Below, piece after piece: positions 32,801 through 45,000 of a DNA stretch of 64,000 nucleotides. Made by a program: the position numbers and the translations under genes. This DNA is from Stachybotrys elegans (taxonomy: Eukaryota > Ascomycota > Sordariomycetes > Hypocreales > Stachybotryaceae), in the NCBI GenBank assembly GCA_020746835.1, contig JAGPNK010000007.1:682001-746000 (forward strand), in the 5' to 3' direction. The notes below the pieces were generated by a model that searched no databases, was not told where the DNA came from, and worked only from the letters and a program-made list of their open reading frames with translations. Numbering within the stretch: the first letter of the stretch is position 1; every line of letters starts with the position of its first letter.

Positions 32801-35748
32801 ATGAGGTCCGCTTCGGGGCAGTCCTGGAAATGGACGACGCTGCTTTTGGTGCTGGCCGCTTTGTTATGCTTCGTTGATCGGGCTGGTAGGTTCAAATGAC
32901 ACCGAAGCGTGTACCGAGGCTTAGAAATTGACTTGTTCTAGCGTCGGTGAAGGAGAATGACTTCAAGAAGTGCCACCAGTCTGGCTTCTGTAAACGAAAC
33001 CGGGCATACGCCGACAACGCCCTTTCTCAGAGCTCGACATGGACCTCCCCCTACCAGATCACCCCCGAGTCGACGAGCTTCCAAGATGGCCAACTTCAGG
33101 CTATGGTTTTGAAGAAGATAAACGCCGAGGGGGGAACGGTCAGACTTCCCCTGACCTTTTCTTTCCTCAAGTCCGGCCTTGCTCGCGTCTCCATGGACGA
33201 GGAGCGTCGACAGAACAAGGACATTGAGCTGCGACATAACAGCCCTATCCGAAAGGAGCGTTACAACGAGGCAGAGAAGTGGTCTATCGTCGGTGGACTG
33301 GATCTGGACAAGGAGGCTCAGCTCGTGCACCAAGACAACACACAGATTGTGGTCAAGTACGGCCCGGAAGCCAAGTACGAAGCTGCCATCAAGTTCTCTC
33401 CATTCGAGGTCGAATTCAAGAGAGATGGGACCACCCACATCAAGCTCAACGACCGTGGCTTGTTGAACATGGAGCACTGGCGACCCAAGGTCGACAAGCC
33501 CGAGGGCGAAGCTGAGAACGGCGAGGACGAGAGCACTTGGTGGGACGAGACTTTTGGAGGAAATACCGACTCGAAGCCCCGAGGTCCCGAAAGTGTGGCA
33601 CTCGACATCTCTTTCCTGGATTACGAGCACGTCTATGGTATACCTGAGCACACTGGGCCCATGTCTCTGAAGCAAACCCGCGGCGGAGACGGCAACTTCG
33701 CAGAGCCTTACCGCATGTACAACTCCGATGTCTTTGAGTACATTCTCGACAGCCCCATGACGCTGTACGGAAGTATTCCCTTCATGCAGGCTCACCGCAA
33801 GGATTCATCCGTTGGCGTGTTCTGGCTCAACGCAGCCGAGACGTGGGTTGATATTGTCAAGGCAAAGAGCAGCGTCAACCCCCTCAGTCTTTCCAAGGCG
33901 AGCACCAGCACCCACACCCATTGGATCTCCGAGAGCGGCATCCTGGACGTCTTTGTCTTCCTGGGTCCTACCCCTCAGGACCTAACCAAGAAGTACGGAG
34001 AGCTGACTGGCTACACCGCTATGCCCCAGGAGGGTGCCATTGGCTACCACCAGTGCCGATGGAACTACGTCTCCGACGACGACGTCAAGGATGTCGATCG
34101 TAAGATGGACAAGCACAGGATTCCGTACGACGTCATCTGGCTGGATCTCGAGTACACTGACGACCGCAAGTACTTTACGTGGGAGCCCAACTCGTTTGCT
34201 GACCCGGTCAGCATGGGCGAGCAGCTCGATAGTCATGGACGCAAGCTTGTCGTCCTCATCGACCCCCACATCAAGAAGCAGGACGAGTATGTCGTGTCGA
34301 AGCAGATTGTGTCCAAGGATCTTGCTGTCCATAACAAGGAGGACAACATCTACGAGGGCTGGTGCTGGCCGGGTTCGTCCAACTGGGTCGACTGCTTCAA
34401 CCCCAAGGCCGTTGAGTGGTGGGGATCCCTTTTCAAGTACGATTTCTTCAAGGGAACTTTGCCCAACACCTTTATCTGGAACGACATGAACGAGCCATCG
34501 GTGTTTAACGGACCCGAGACAACTATGCCCAAGGACAATATCCACCATGGAGGATGGGAGCACCGTGACGTCCATCAGTTGAACGGCCTCACATTCCACA
34601 ACGCGACTTACGAGGGAATGATCTCGCGAACCAAAGGTGAACGCCGACGACCCTTTGTGCTTACCCGGTCGTTCTATGCGGGATCGCAGCGCCTGGGCGC
34701 CATGTGGACTGGCGACAACCAGGCTGACTGGGGCCACCTCAAAGAATCTCTGCCCATGGTTCTGAACCAGGGTATTGCGGGATTCCCTTTTGCTGGTGCT
34801 GATGTCGGTGGTTTCTTTGGAAACCCGGAGAAGGACCTCTTGGTGCGCTGGTACCAGGCTGGTGCCTTTTACCCATTCTTCAGAGCACACGCACACATTG
34901 ATGCACGTCGTCGCGAGCCCTACCTGCTGGGAGAGCCCTATACGGGAATTGCCACGGCTGCTCTGCGCCTGCGGTACAGCCTGCTCCCTGCCTGGTACAC
35001 CGCTTTCTTCCACGCCAACAGGGACGGTAGCCCAATTGTGCGACCCATGTTCTGGACGCACCCATCAGAGGAAGGCGGGTTCAGCATCGATGACCAGCTG
35101 TTTGTTGGATCGACCGGCCTCCTCGCCAAGCCTGTCGTTGAGCAGAACAAGGACTCGGTTGATATTTGGATCCCCGATGATGAGGTCTACTACGATTACT
35201 TCAACTACGAGCTGATGAAGACGCAAAAGGGCAAGAGCGTGACGGTTTCTGCGCCCCTTGATCGCATCCCGCTCCTGATGCGCGGAGGACACATCATCTC
35301 CCGTCGTGATATTCCCCGCAGATCGAGCACTCTGATGCGCTTCGACGATTACACTCTGGTTGTGTCAGTTTCCAAGAGCGCCGTCGCCGAAGGTGAGCTC
35401 TACGTCGACGACGGCGACTCGTTCGATCACGAAGAGGGCCAGTACATCTACCGCAAATTTAGCCTGAGCGACAATGTCTTGTCCTCTGTCGATGCAGAGG
35501 ATCGTGACACCAAGAGCATCAAGCCCAAGACATGGCTCAAAGCCATGCAAGATGTGTCCGTTGATAGGATCATTCTTGTGGGTGCCCCGTCGACTTGGAA
35601 CAAGGAGGAGGTGCAGATCGAGTCGGAAGGCAAGACATGGACTGTGCGGGCGCAGTATCACCCAGCCGAGAAGGGTAGAGCGGCGTACGTGATAGTTGGA
35701 CGCGTTGGTGCTAGAATCGGAGCGGATTGGAGCATCACTCTTGCTTAG
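32801..35748 (+). CDS. Glucosidase II alpha subunit (ER, GH31)
   Basis: Removes the two inner alpha-1,3-glucoses from N-glycans in the endoplasmic reticulum (EC 3.2.1.84), controlling the calnexin cycle. Exons 32801-32885 and 32942-35748 (56-nt intron in codon 29) give 963 residues, the family length. Exon 1 encodes the signal peptide (WTTLLLVLAALLCFVDRA); the mature start NDFKKCHQSGFCKRNR is characteristic of the alpha subunit. GH31 nucleophile region WNDMNEPSVF (Asp at 34483), upstream DVIWLDLEYTDDRKYF, and the substrate-site FPFAGADVGGFF with FRAHAHIDARRREPY are all present. No HDEL signal; retention is by the beta subunit, not in this window. Confidence 0.97.
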
Positions 35749-36798
35749 ACTGGAGGCCAAGATGAGTGCCTCTGACACAGGAGCGGTATATTCTGATAGA
35801 TAGGACGGATATGTGGCATTTAGCGATTGTAGCTAGCAGCGGAAATGTCACTGTAGAACATTTCAATATCGAACATGGCAATCGCATGGCTGTGCCCCTG
35901 AACAACATTCCATTGTCTGTCACATGCCTAGCTTGCGCATTGTACATACAGATGGGCCGATTGCATTTCTGTCGACGGCAGCAGTATGTATCTTGATCTT
36001 GCTTATGGACAGGGCCACCCCCTGCATAAGCTTATCAAGGGGAGACAGAGCTTGAGCATTGTCCATGGCTCGAGCAACGGCCTGGAGGGAGCGGTGGCGC
36101 TTGGTTAGCAGATGTACGTAGCTCGTATCAAGCAGCAATTACGCGTTCAGAGGTGCCCTGTGCCAAAAATATCTACTCGGGAGTACCCACCGCCTCAAGG
36201 CGTTAACCTGCAGCAAGACTGTCTCGAGGCGAGAATGGAGGTGGTGGCTTGTTTTTCCCGCAGAAGAAAAGGGAGACTGGGTTCTACACTGGGGATGATG
36301 GAAGAGAGATAAGGTGGTGTAAGCTTGTGTGATGGGATCGGCGGCGTTGGGGCCAGTTGGCGCTGGGCATGCGGGCGCTCGAAAACCAACCACGGCTGGG
36401 AACAGAACAATTGGATGGGAGGAGCATGGATGGGATGGCCGCGTCAGTGTGCATTTGCTTGTTTCGGGGACTGGGCCGAGCCACATGTGCAATGCGAGAT
36501 CTGAACAATAGGACGCAGAATGCTTGAGCAGCGGACGTTATCCGTGCCTGCCTGTATAATAATAAAGGAGGTACATACATACAGGTTCACGCTCGTGGTC
36601 CGCACAGTCTGAGGCTCTGGGGAGGGACTGGGTGGGACCCCCACTCGAGGCACGGGAGAGCACAGCAGGACCATGGCAGGGGCGCGCGGTCCAGGTACAT
36701 TGCAGCTACATGTCAAGGGCATGCAGGGGTTCTGCGTGCGTGGCGCTGCACTTTGTTTCTTTCCCTCATGGCAGCATGGCCAACGAACAGGGACGCGG

Positions 36799-36824
36799 TT
36801 TTTTTTTTTTTTTTTTTTTTTTTT
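36799..36824. repeat. T26 homopolymer
   Basis: An uninterrupted run of 26 T in the intergenic region. It may vary in length between isolates and assemblies. Confidence 0.95.
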
Positions 36825-38489
36825 GCGATGCATCATTTATGTGACCTGACGTCAAGGGTCTCAGCTGTCCAGCGAAGCACTGCGGGTCGTTCTTTGTGCA
36901 AGCGTTTGTGGTTTTGCTTGGCTGGGAAGCGGAAGAGCGACAGCAGATCATCCCCCGATCGTTATGGTCCGGAGTGCTCGTCACACCGATTTATTTTACC
37001 TTATCTAGAAGCTTCACTGCGAATACTGGACTGTGCTCTGCTCCATGCATTTCAAAGGGGGATTGCGGCCCACCAACTGCACTGCACCCCCCCTGTGCGT
37101 TGTGTGCGCAAGCAGTGGATAATTCATCATCATGCTTGTTGGTGAGACTTCGACCCTTTCAATTGCAGGATGCTGGTTCCCCCTGAAAAAGTTTAATAAG
37201 GAGGTTTGCCGCCTCGCGAATCGTGGGCCTGCCGGCGTTCCCTGCGCCAAGCAACGCCGAGACATGGCAGGCTCCATTGCCCAGATCTCCCGTCGACGTT
37301 GGCGCCCTGGAGGCATTTTTTTTTTTTTTCTTTCTTTCTCTACACCCACCAAAGGAACCGGTGGTGGTGGTGGTGGTGTGCGGTGGCATCTTCTAGCAAC
37401 CTGCAGGCTGGCACACCTTCTGGTGGCTTGCTGCACCATTTCCCTGACACGAGGCGGCCGTGCCTGAGCGGAGGGCCTTCAGCTGTTTGCCATTGGCTGC
37501 TTGCTGGACGGGTGGTGTGGGCGGTGGCGGTAATAGCGGCGGGCCCTATTCTGGCTTTCCCATGTCATTGCCGCGCACGCGCACTGTCTCACTTTGGCAA
37601 TGCGTGTGCGTCGTCGAGAATGTCACCTCGAAACGCCTTCCAAGCTACGGGTGCTTCTCGGGTGTATATGGCTTATGGCATAAGGACCCTGAACCTTCAA
37701 CAGGTACCAATTAATAGCAACGAGAAAACTGGAAATTCTTGCTAGCATATCCAGCCACCCACAAAAACCAACATGTAGACGACGAATGCCTCTTCATCGC
37801 AAGGCGTGAGGCGGTGGAGCTGTGGGCTTTGTCGGTCCGTTTTTTCTTCTCCTCTTCTCTCCGGGGAGGCAAGAGAAGAAGGATAGATCTTGGGGATGCA
37901 AACCTGAATGTTTGGATCGGTTGATCGATCCCCCTGATTGTGCCGAGAACAGGACCCAGAAAATCCAAGGAAATCCAGCATGTCCATTGAATTGACGCGG
38001 AGAATCCCTAGGATGGCAATAAGAGACCCTTCCCAGACATCTTTCTTGGCTACAAGATCCGGGCCACTTTTGAACCCTTTTATTTTTCTGAATACCTAAT
38101 TTTCTTTTTTGGGTCGGGTAGGAGACAACCTTGTTTGCATGAACCAACAATCGACTTGTCCTCCTTTATCCTTTCCTTCTTCCCATCATCCCTCCTGTGC
38201 CAAACACCCACCCAAGTATCCCTTCCTGTTCGTCCTCCCGCATTCCACGTTGCACAAATCGAGAGCTGTACATAGCTCCCCTTGGCTGAACCAGGATCAA
38301 CAGCCGGGCTCCTCTCGCTTCCGAGGCCATTTCGTCATACCCCCCCACCCACAGGTACAAGAAGGACGAGGACAACAAATGATCGGCCTTCCGCATCTCA
38401 GCTATAGCTAGGAAAGTCATCGGCATTAGCTCATGACGAGGTCTTGATTTACCTTGCATTGGCATCCGTTACACTTGCTGTATCATCCG

Positions 38490-38619
38490 CTCGCTTTGTC
38501 TTGGTTTTTCTTTTTCCTGTCTTTACCACCCCTCAAGCTTCTCTCTCTATTTTCCTTTTCCCCTTTTCCTCTCCATCCCTCGACTTTCTTCCTTGTCATT
38601 GAGCTTGTCTCTACCCATC
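38490..38619 (+). promoter_or_regulatory. Pyrimidine-rich leader of the MscS gene
   Basis: Nearly all C and T over 130 nt directly before the ATG at 38620. CT-rich stretches of this kind mark the transcription start of many highly expressed filamentous-fungal genes. Confidence 0.5.
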
Positions 38620-41136
38620 ATGGCCTCCTCGGCGGATCGCCATCCACAACAGCCCATTGAGCTGGAGGAAAAGCCGCTGCAGGTCGACACCAACAGCCTC
38701 GCACCGCCCGTGCAGCAGACCTTTTCCAATGAGAGCAACCTCCTCTCCCCAACCAGCAACCGTGCCGATATCAACCGGCTCAACGACGACATAGAGCTCC
38801 TCCGCGCCGAGAAGCTCATCTCCAATCAGGAGCACGATGTCGCCTCCAAGCTTCACAGGGCGCATGCCATCGAGCCCGACGATACCTTTAACCAGCCCGT
38901 CCACAAGGACGACTTGACTGTCAAGCGAAAGGACACGAACGCTGCCCTCTACAAGTTCTGGCTCTTCCTCAAGAAGTTCCCCCGCTTCATTCGCTACTTT
39001 GTCTACCTCTTCCCTGGAGCGGGCCTCCTGCTCATCCCAGTTCTTCTCGGCTACTACCGCTGGCCTGATGGATCGAGGACCGTCGGCGGCGTTTACATCA
39101 TGTGGTTCGGCATCTGGCTGGAAATCGTCTGGTGCTCCCTCTGGGTGTCGCGTATGGTCACCAGCCTCATGCCTCCCATCTTTCACCTGGTTGCCAAGAT
39201 GGCCGGCTCCGTCAACGCCAACAAGTGGAGGGATATCGGAGCGCAGCTGGAGCTTCACACAGCCCTGTTCTTCTGGATGCTCGCTGTCCTCGTCTCCTTT
39301 TGGCCCGTGGTTGCTGGCCACCGTTTCCGCCCTCCTCCTGACGAGAACGACGAGTCGGAAATTGACAGCGATTGGATCTACATTGTCCAGAGGGTCATCA
39401 TCGCCATCTTCGTCTTGGCTGCCCTGAACTTTGTGGAGAAGCTCCTGATCCAATGGATCGCCACGTCCTTTCACCAGCGCACCTATGCTACCCGAATCGA
39501 GAACCACAAGGGCGACGTCCGCCAGATCGTCCAGCTCTACGAATACGCCAAGAGTCACCTCGAAGCCAACGACCCCTTCTGGCAAGGTAGTGACAACACC
39601 CAGATGAGCGGCACCCAGACTCCTATGCTTCGGTTCCATAACAACGCCCGCCACGTCTTTGGCAAAGTGAGCTACGTCGCCAACAAGGTCGGCAACGACT
39701 TCATCGGCCGGAAAGTTAACAACAACCACCCGAGGAAAGTCGTCTCCGAGCTTCTCAGAACAACCTCATCTGCGCACACGCTGGCCCGTCTCATCTACCG
39801 AAGCCTTGTCCGCCCCGGCGAGGAGAACGTTACCATGGCTGACATGCAAGCTGCCTTTGCGTCCGAGGAGGATGCGGCCGCTGCTTTTGGCGTCTTCGAC
39901 AAGGATCTCAATGGCGACATCTCAGTGGATGAGTTCGAGGTTGTCTGTAGTGAGATTGGCCTGGAGAAGAAGGCCATTGCGGCGTCACTGAAGGATCTGG
40001 ATGGCGTTATCCACAGGCTCGACCACGTCTTCCTCTTCATCATCGTCGTCATCTCCATCATCGTCTTCATCTCCATCATCTCGGGCTCAGCCGCCGCTGG
40101 TTTGGCGTCTGCCGGTACATCGGTCCTTGGTCTCGCGTGGATGCTCCAGGCCACCGCCCAGGAGTTCCTCCAGTCCATTATTTTCGTCTTCGTCAAGCAC
40201 CCCTTCGATGTTGGTGACAGAGTCACCATCTATGGATCCACTGGCGCGACGTTAACCGGTGATGACTACTACGTCACAGAAGTGTCGCTTCTGTACACGG
40301 AGTTCAAGAAGATGCAGGGTCACATTGTGCAGGCTCCCAACTCGGTCCTCAACACGCTCTTCATCCTGAACCAGCGACGATCCAACGGACTGGCTGACAT
40401 TGTTCCCCTCGTCATGCGCTTCGGCACCACCCAAGACCAGATCGAAGGACTCAAGGCCCGCATGCTGGAGTTTGTCACCAACAACAAGCGCGACTACCGC
40501 TCTGAAATCATCTCCGAGATGACCTCGGTCGATGACGTGCGCTCCTGCTCCATGAACATTGTCTTCTTCCACAAGAGCAACTGGCAGAATGAGCTGCTTC
40601 GTCTCAACAGACGTAACAAGTTTGTTACGGAGCTCATGTACCAGATGACCCAGGTCGGCATCCAGCCTCCCATGCGTGCCGACGCTGGTGGCAGCCGCGA
40701 GAACCCATTCTTCTGGGCTGGTGCGCCTCCTCCTCCTTCGTATAGCAAGGAGGCGGAGCAGGACCCCGACCAAGACGGCCCTGTCGCCAGCGGTGCCGCC
40801 GACATGCCTCCTCGTCCTCGTCGCCCCTCTGTTCTGAGCGCCAGCGCATCCACCCGTTCGGGCGGAGGCATGGAGTCCAACATGAACGACTTTCAGGATG
40901 TGTTTGAGAGTCGTCGAGACCAAGTCTTTGCGCAGCGCTTAGCTTCCATAAGAGAGAAGGACCGTGGTGCCAAGGCAGAGGATGAAGCGTCGGAAGGCCG
41001 GGCCAGCACATCGGCGCTGGCACCGACCGGTTCTCACGGATCCCAGGCTGCTTCTCAAACTCAGTCGCGGTCGCGCATCTTTGGGCGGGCCAGGAGCAAA
41101 TCCAAGGCTCAGCCGCCGTCGGGTCACATTGTCTAA
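38620..41136 (+). CDS. MscS-family mechanosensitive ion channel with EF-hand
   Basis: Stretch-gated cation channel; the fission yeast relatives Msy1 and Msy2 sit in the ER and control calcium after hypo-osmotic shock. Single exon, 838 residues from the ATG at 38620. Cytosolic N-terminus, four hydrophobic segments (about residues 130-270), a soluble part, then an EF-hand DKDLNGDISVDEF near residue 428 with all calcium ligands, then two more membrane segments: IIVVISIIVFISIISGS and the pore-lining SAGTSVLGLAWMLQAT. The MscS beta domain starts HPFDVGDRV. The last 160 residues are a disordered Pro/Ser/Arg tail. Convergent or divergent partners are distant; long upstream region. Confidence 0.96.
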   Translation: MASSADRHPQQPIELEEKPLQVDTNSLAPPVQQTFSNESNLLSPTSNRADINRLNDDIELLRAEKLISNQEHDVASKLHRAHAIEPDDTFNQPVHKDDLTVKRKDTNAALYKFWLFLKKFPRFIRYFVYLFPGAGLLLIPVLLGYYRWPDGSRTVGGVYIMWFGIWLEIVWCSLWVSRMVTSLMPPIFHLVAKMAGSVNANKWRDIGAQLELHTALFFWMLAVLVSFWPVVAGHRFRPPPDENDESEIDSDWIYIVQRVIIAIFVLAALNFVEKLLIQWIATSFHQRTYATRIENHKGDVRQIVQLYEYAKSHLEANDPFWQGSDNTQMSGTQTPMLRFHNNARHVFGKVSYVANKVGNDFIGRKVNNNHPRKVVSELLRTTSSAHTLARLIYRSLVRPGEENVTMADMQAAFASEEDAAAAFGVFDKDLNGDISVDEFEVVCSEIGLEKKAIAASLKDLDGVIHRLDHVFLFIIVVISIIVFISIISGSAAAGLASAGTSVLGLAWMLQATAQEFLQSIIFVFVKHPFDVGDRVTIYGSTGATLTGDDYYVTEVSLLYTEFKKMQGHIVQAPNSVLNTLFILNQRRSNGLADIVPLVMRFGTTQDQIEGLKARMLEFVTNNKRDYRSEIISEMTSVDDVRSCSMNIVFFHKSNWQNELLRLNRRNKFVTELMYQMTQVGIQPPMRADAGGSRENPFFWAGAPPPPSYSKEAEQDPDQDGPVASGAADMPPRPRRPSVLSASASTRSGGGMESNMNDFQDVFESRRDQVFAQRLASIREKDRGAKAEDEASEGRASTSALAPTGSHGSQAASQTQSRSRIFGRARSKSKAQPPSGHIV

Positions 41137-42044
41137 TGTGTCGATAAATCCTCGGCAACCCCGGGAACTAACGCTTTCCCAACAAACATGTCGAAAATTC
41201 GAAAGCGACTCTTATGGAACGAAATTAGAATTGAAATTGAAATTGAAACTGAACCCGGGGTTGCTCTTCACCCCGTGGTAAGGGCTGTCGTGACGGCAGC
41301 GACAGGGAACTTGCTATCACCACTTCGTCGCACACCATATCGACCACTCGGCATCTTTTTACCGACTTGAATGGCGATAGGGACGGGGAATGTATCAAGG
41401 TGATATTTGGGATCGGTGTTGCGGTGTTATTAGATGTAAAGGTATAAAGGAGGACTGGATCACAAGATTGACCATGGAAACCCCGGAATTGCGTTACGAC
41501 ACGAATATATGAAAAGCAAGGTGCTTTTCTGCTATGTTTCTTATTGATGCCTCGGTAGTAGTCGGCAGTTTGCAATATTAGACATGGCCCGAGACTTTTG
41601 GCTTTGCGAGAACAAGTGACCGACCATAGGAGAGGTGCTGTGGAGGATAATCTAGTTAGGCGGCTGATTGGCGCAGCTTCTCACGAACCGTCGGCAACTA
41701 AAACCCCAGATCGACATTGGGTCACGGCTGGCGCCTCACGCGCAAGATTAATCGGTGTGCAGCCATTCATTCGGGCACGGGAATGGAAAGGGAAAGGAAT
41801 GGAGGGGCCAACGAGCAACGAAAGTACGCCTTACCATGTCCGTGACTCTGCCCAATAGTGGCCCCCCTAGTTGTTCAGCCGCACCGTCTCCAGGAGCTGA
41901 CCAGCTGTCAATGGACATTTCTCATCCCTCCTGTGCGGCCTGTGACGGCTCTGTGAACGACACATACTAGTTGACATCTGCTTCTTGCGCCCTGCGTTTC
42001 CCCTTTGCGGCTGGGGAGAGACAGCGAACGAGGCCATCGACAAC
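41137..42044. other. Intergenic region between MscS and WW-domain genes
   Basis: 900 nt. 41221-41249 has a short purine repeat of about GAAATT units. No gene seen; includes the promoter of the WW gene. Confidence 0.4.
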
Positions 42045-45000
42045 ATGACCGGACTACCCGATGGCTGGGAGTCAGACTACGACGGCCAGCGCTGGTTCTA
42101 CAAATACAAGCCCACCGGCCATGTGCAGTACCACTTCCCAACCGAGGGCGACGAGTTCCCCGACTTCATCGCCGCGGGCGCCCCGGCGCTGCCGCTCGCA
42201 CCCGAGGAGCGCCTCGAGTCCCAGCAGCAGGTTCGCCGGCTTGTGGGCATAGCGCCCAACGGCGCCGCGAGCAGCAATGCCCCAAAGAGCCGCATGAGCG
42301 CGACGGCGCGGCCCATTAGCGACGCGTGGAACGACGAGCCGGGCGATGCCGACGTGTTCCAGCCCGAGAGCTTCATGTTTCTCGGCCCCGGGGCGTATAC
42401 CGACGTGAGCCCGCTAGTTGAGGAGGAAGTGGAGGCGGCGGCGGCTGAGGAGGAGGCTGCGAAACGCGCCGTTGTTGGGAAATCGGAGCAGGAGTTGAAG
42501 CCGGACAAGGGCGTGAGTCCTGTCGCCAGCGAGCGCCCCACGCCGAAGGTTGCAAACAGCGAGCCGGCGATATTGCAAGAAGAAGCAGCCAAAGACACGG
42601 ATGTTGAGGAGCCACAAGTAACGCCACCACCACAAGCCCAAGATCTCCCAATTCACATGATTGACGGGCGCGAGCTGCCTTACGAGCTGGCTGTTGAGTC
42701 GCCGCGCCAATTCAACCCCGTGGGACAGATGGCGGAGCTGGCGACGGAGCAGACAGCCTCGGCGTATATCGAGCTGCATCCGGACCCTGTCGAGATCGGC
42801 GACAACACGATCCTCGCTCCGATCGAGACGGCGGCGCCAACGGGCATCGCAGAACTCCCAGAGAAGAGCAGTCCGATAGAGAGGAAGAAGGAGGAGCTCA
42901 AGATTGTGCCGCCGCAGAAGAAAGCGGACAACCGGGAGATTGTGGAGCAAAAGGTCCAACGGGAGCCCGAAGCGCTGGTCAGCAAGAATGAGGAGGAGAA
43001 GAAGAGGGAGGGGTATAAGCCGTATGACCCTTCGCAGGCAGAGCCCATCAGTTCAGGGGGGATGGCATCGCCAAGTACTGCAGAGCCCGGTCGAGGAACA
43101 TCCCTCCAGAGAGAAACCTCTCTCTTGATCAATGCTGGCTCTGGCTCGCCTCCGAATAAGTCATCCAACGACATACCCGCGGTTCTATCACCTGCAAGCC
43201 AAGAACCTGCCTTCGCGGAGTTCAAGGGGCCAGAGGGCCGCCGCAGCATCGAAAGAGGCGCAGAGACACCCAACGGGACAGAGAGCCCCAGATCAAGCAT
43301 TAGCCTCACGTCTACGCCTTCAGTTCTCAAGCCGGGACGCATTCCTCAAAACAGACAGGTCGAGACACCGCCTACGCCGGAGGCGCAGCCTGGAGTGACC
43401 AAGTTCCCTTCGGTATTGAAGCCCGCGCGCGGGAGAGCCGCCTCGCAGCCCGGAATACCAGCACCCAGCACTGCCAGCCCAGCGTCTTCGCCCCAGCACG
43501 ATCAGGGACCGGTGGTGCTTCCGCCCGTCGCGGCGCAGCCTGTTCTGCGGTCGATGAGTGCGGTGCCGGCTCTGCGGGAGGCAGCGCTTCCTGCTCCCGT
43601 GCAGAGACCAGCATCGACGCAGCCCGTGAGTGGAGGGCGAGCACCGGGCCCGGCTCAGCAGATGCCGTATCACCCGCAAGCTCGGATGCACACGCCTCCC
43701 GTCAACAACCTTTATAGCATTGTCAGTCCCGTGCCGAGCCCCTCGCCCGCGCCCTCTCACTGGCAGGTCTCGCGTCGCCACTCCTCCTTCAGCCCCAGTG
43801 ACGTGTCGCCGCTGCAGTCGCGGTCGGGCAGCCAGTCCTCGGGTATGCCCATCTTCACGCCATCGCCCGCGTCGCAGGCGCAGCCATCATCGATGGTGCA
43901 GTCCCCCGAGCCGCTGTCTCACGGCACGCCTGGATCTGCCGGGCCGCCCGTGCCCAAGAAGATCCCGCTGCCGCCCGTTCAGGGGTCGTATTTCCCGGCT
44001 CAAGATGGTGCTGCACAGGGCGGGGAGCCGTCCAGGAGACACTCGCTCCCGCCGCAGCCGCTTGCGCAGATGATGCAGAAGGGCCCTGCGGGCGTGGGCG
44101 TGACTTCACCAGGACCGCCTACACGAGCGCAGTCTTCCCAACAACCAAGTGTGCCTATGCAGTCGTCTCCTGTACACAATACACCCGAGAAGCCTCTCAC
44201 TCGTATTGAGGAACATGAGGAACATGGATCTGCTCATCAAACCCCTCCAACAGCTTCTGCTGTTTTGGCCACAGCCCACACTCCCATCACGCAAGCTCAC
44301 ATCCAGTCAGGTCAGCCGGCTTCACAACCCGTTGTATACCAGCAAGCAGCACCGCCCCCAGATCCTCGTTTTCAGCAGCAATGGCGTCCTCCAGTGGCCG
44401 GGACTATGCCTCATATGCAGCATCTTCAGCAAAACTCCGCACCGAGACCTCCCGGCGCAATCCCGCATCAGCAGCCCGCCCAAATGGCACCTCCAGGACA
44501 TATGTTTATCCAGGGTCAAGCTATCCAACCAGGCTTCGCACCGCCGCCAGGTGCACAGCCTATGATCCAACCTCTAGGACAAATGGCCAACCATCCTCAG
44601 GGATTCACACCCACGACACAACCTCTCGCGCCTCTTAGCCCGAATACTATGAGCCCACAATCCGCTCCATCATCTTCTGCGAACCCCATGAGCCCTTTGG
44701 CAAAGGCAAAGGATAATAAATGGACAAAGTGGTTCAAAGGCTCCAAGTCGCCGCAGATCTCTGCCCCGATGCCAGCCCAGTATGTACCGCCAGCACTGGC
44801 TCCCGTCGTGATACCTCGGCCGGATCTGCAGGGGCGTCAGGGGGCCGGCTGGAGTGCAGGCGCACCTCAACCAGGCTGGCAGCAAGGCTCTCCAGCGCCA
44901 ATCCAACCGGGGGTTTATCCTCCAGCGCCTGCATCTCATCCACACTACCAATATCAGGGTGGCCAGCCAAACCCAGGGGCTCCTTTTGTTCCAGCTGGAC

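Larger units (their letters stand above)
35749..38619. other. Long intergenic region with homopolymer tracts; leader of the MscS gene
   Basis: 2.9 kb without a convincing gene. Contains a T26 run at 36799-36824, a T-run near 37316-37330, and a TGG repeat near 37362-37377. The final 130 nt (38490-38619) are pyrimidine-rich, a usual fungal core promoter and leader. Several short ORFs here are low-complexity and are not called. A long regulatory region or an unannotated noncoding transcript is possible. Confidence 0.4.

Noticed and set aside
33982..35061. 359-codon antisense frame opposite glucosidase II alpha
   Set aside because: Shadow of a highly biased gene; GH31 motifs are on the plus strand.
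36799..36824. Pol III terminator of a tRNA gene
   Set aside because: No tRNA-like A and B boxes upstream; T26 is far longer than needed.
38611..39729. 372-codon antisense frame opposite the MscS gene
   Set aside because: Same effect of biased codon use; no family features; the sense gene is certain.
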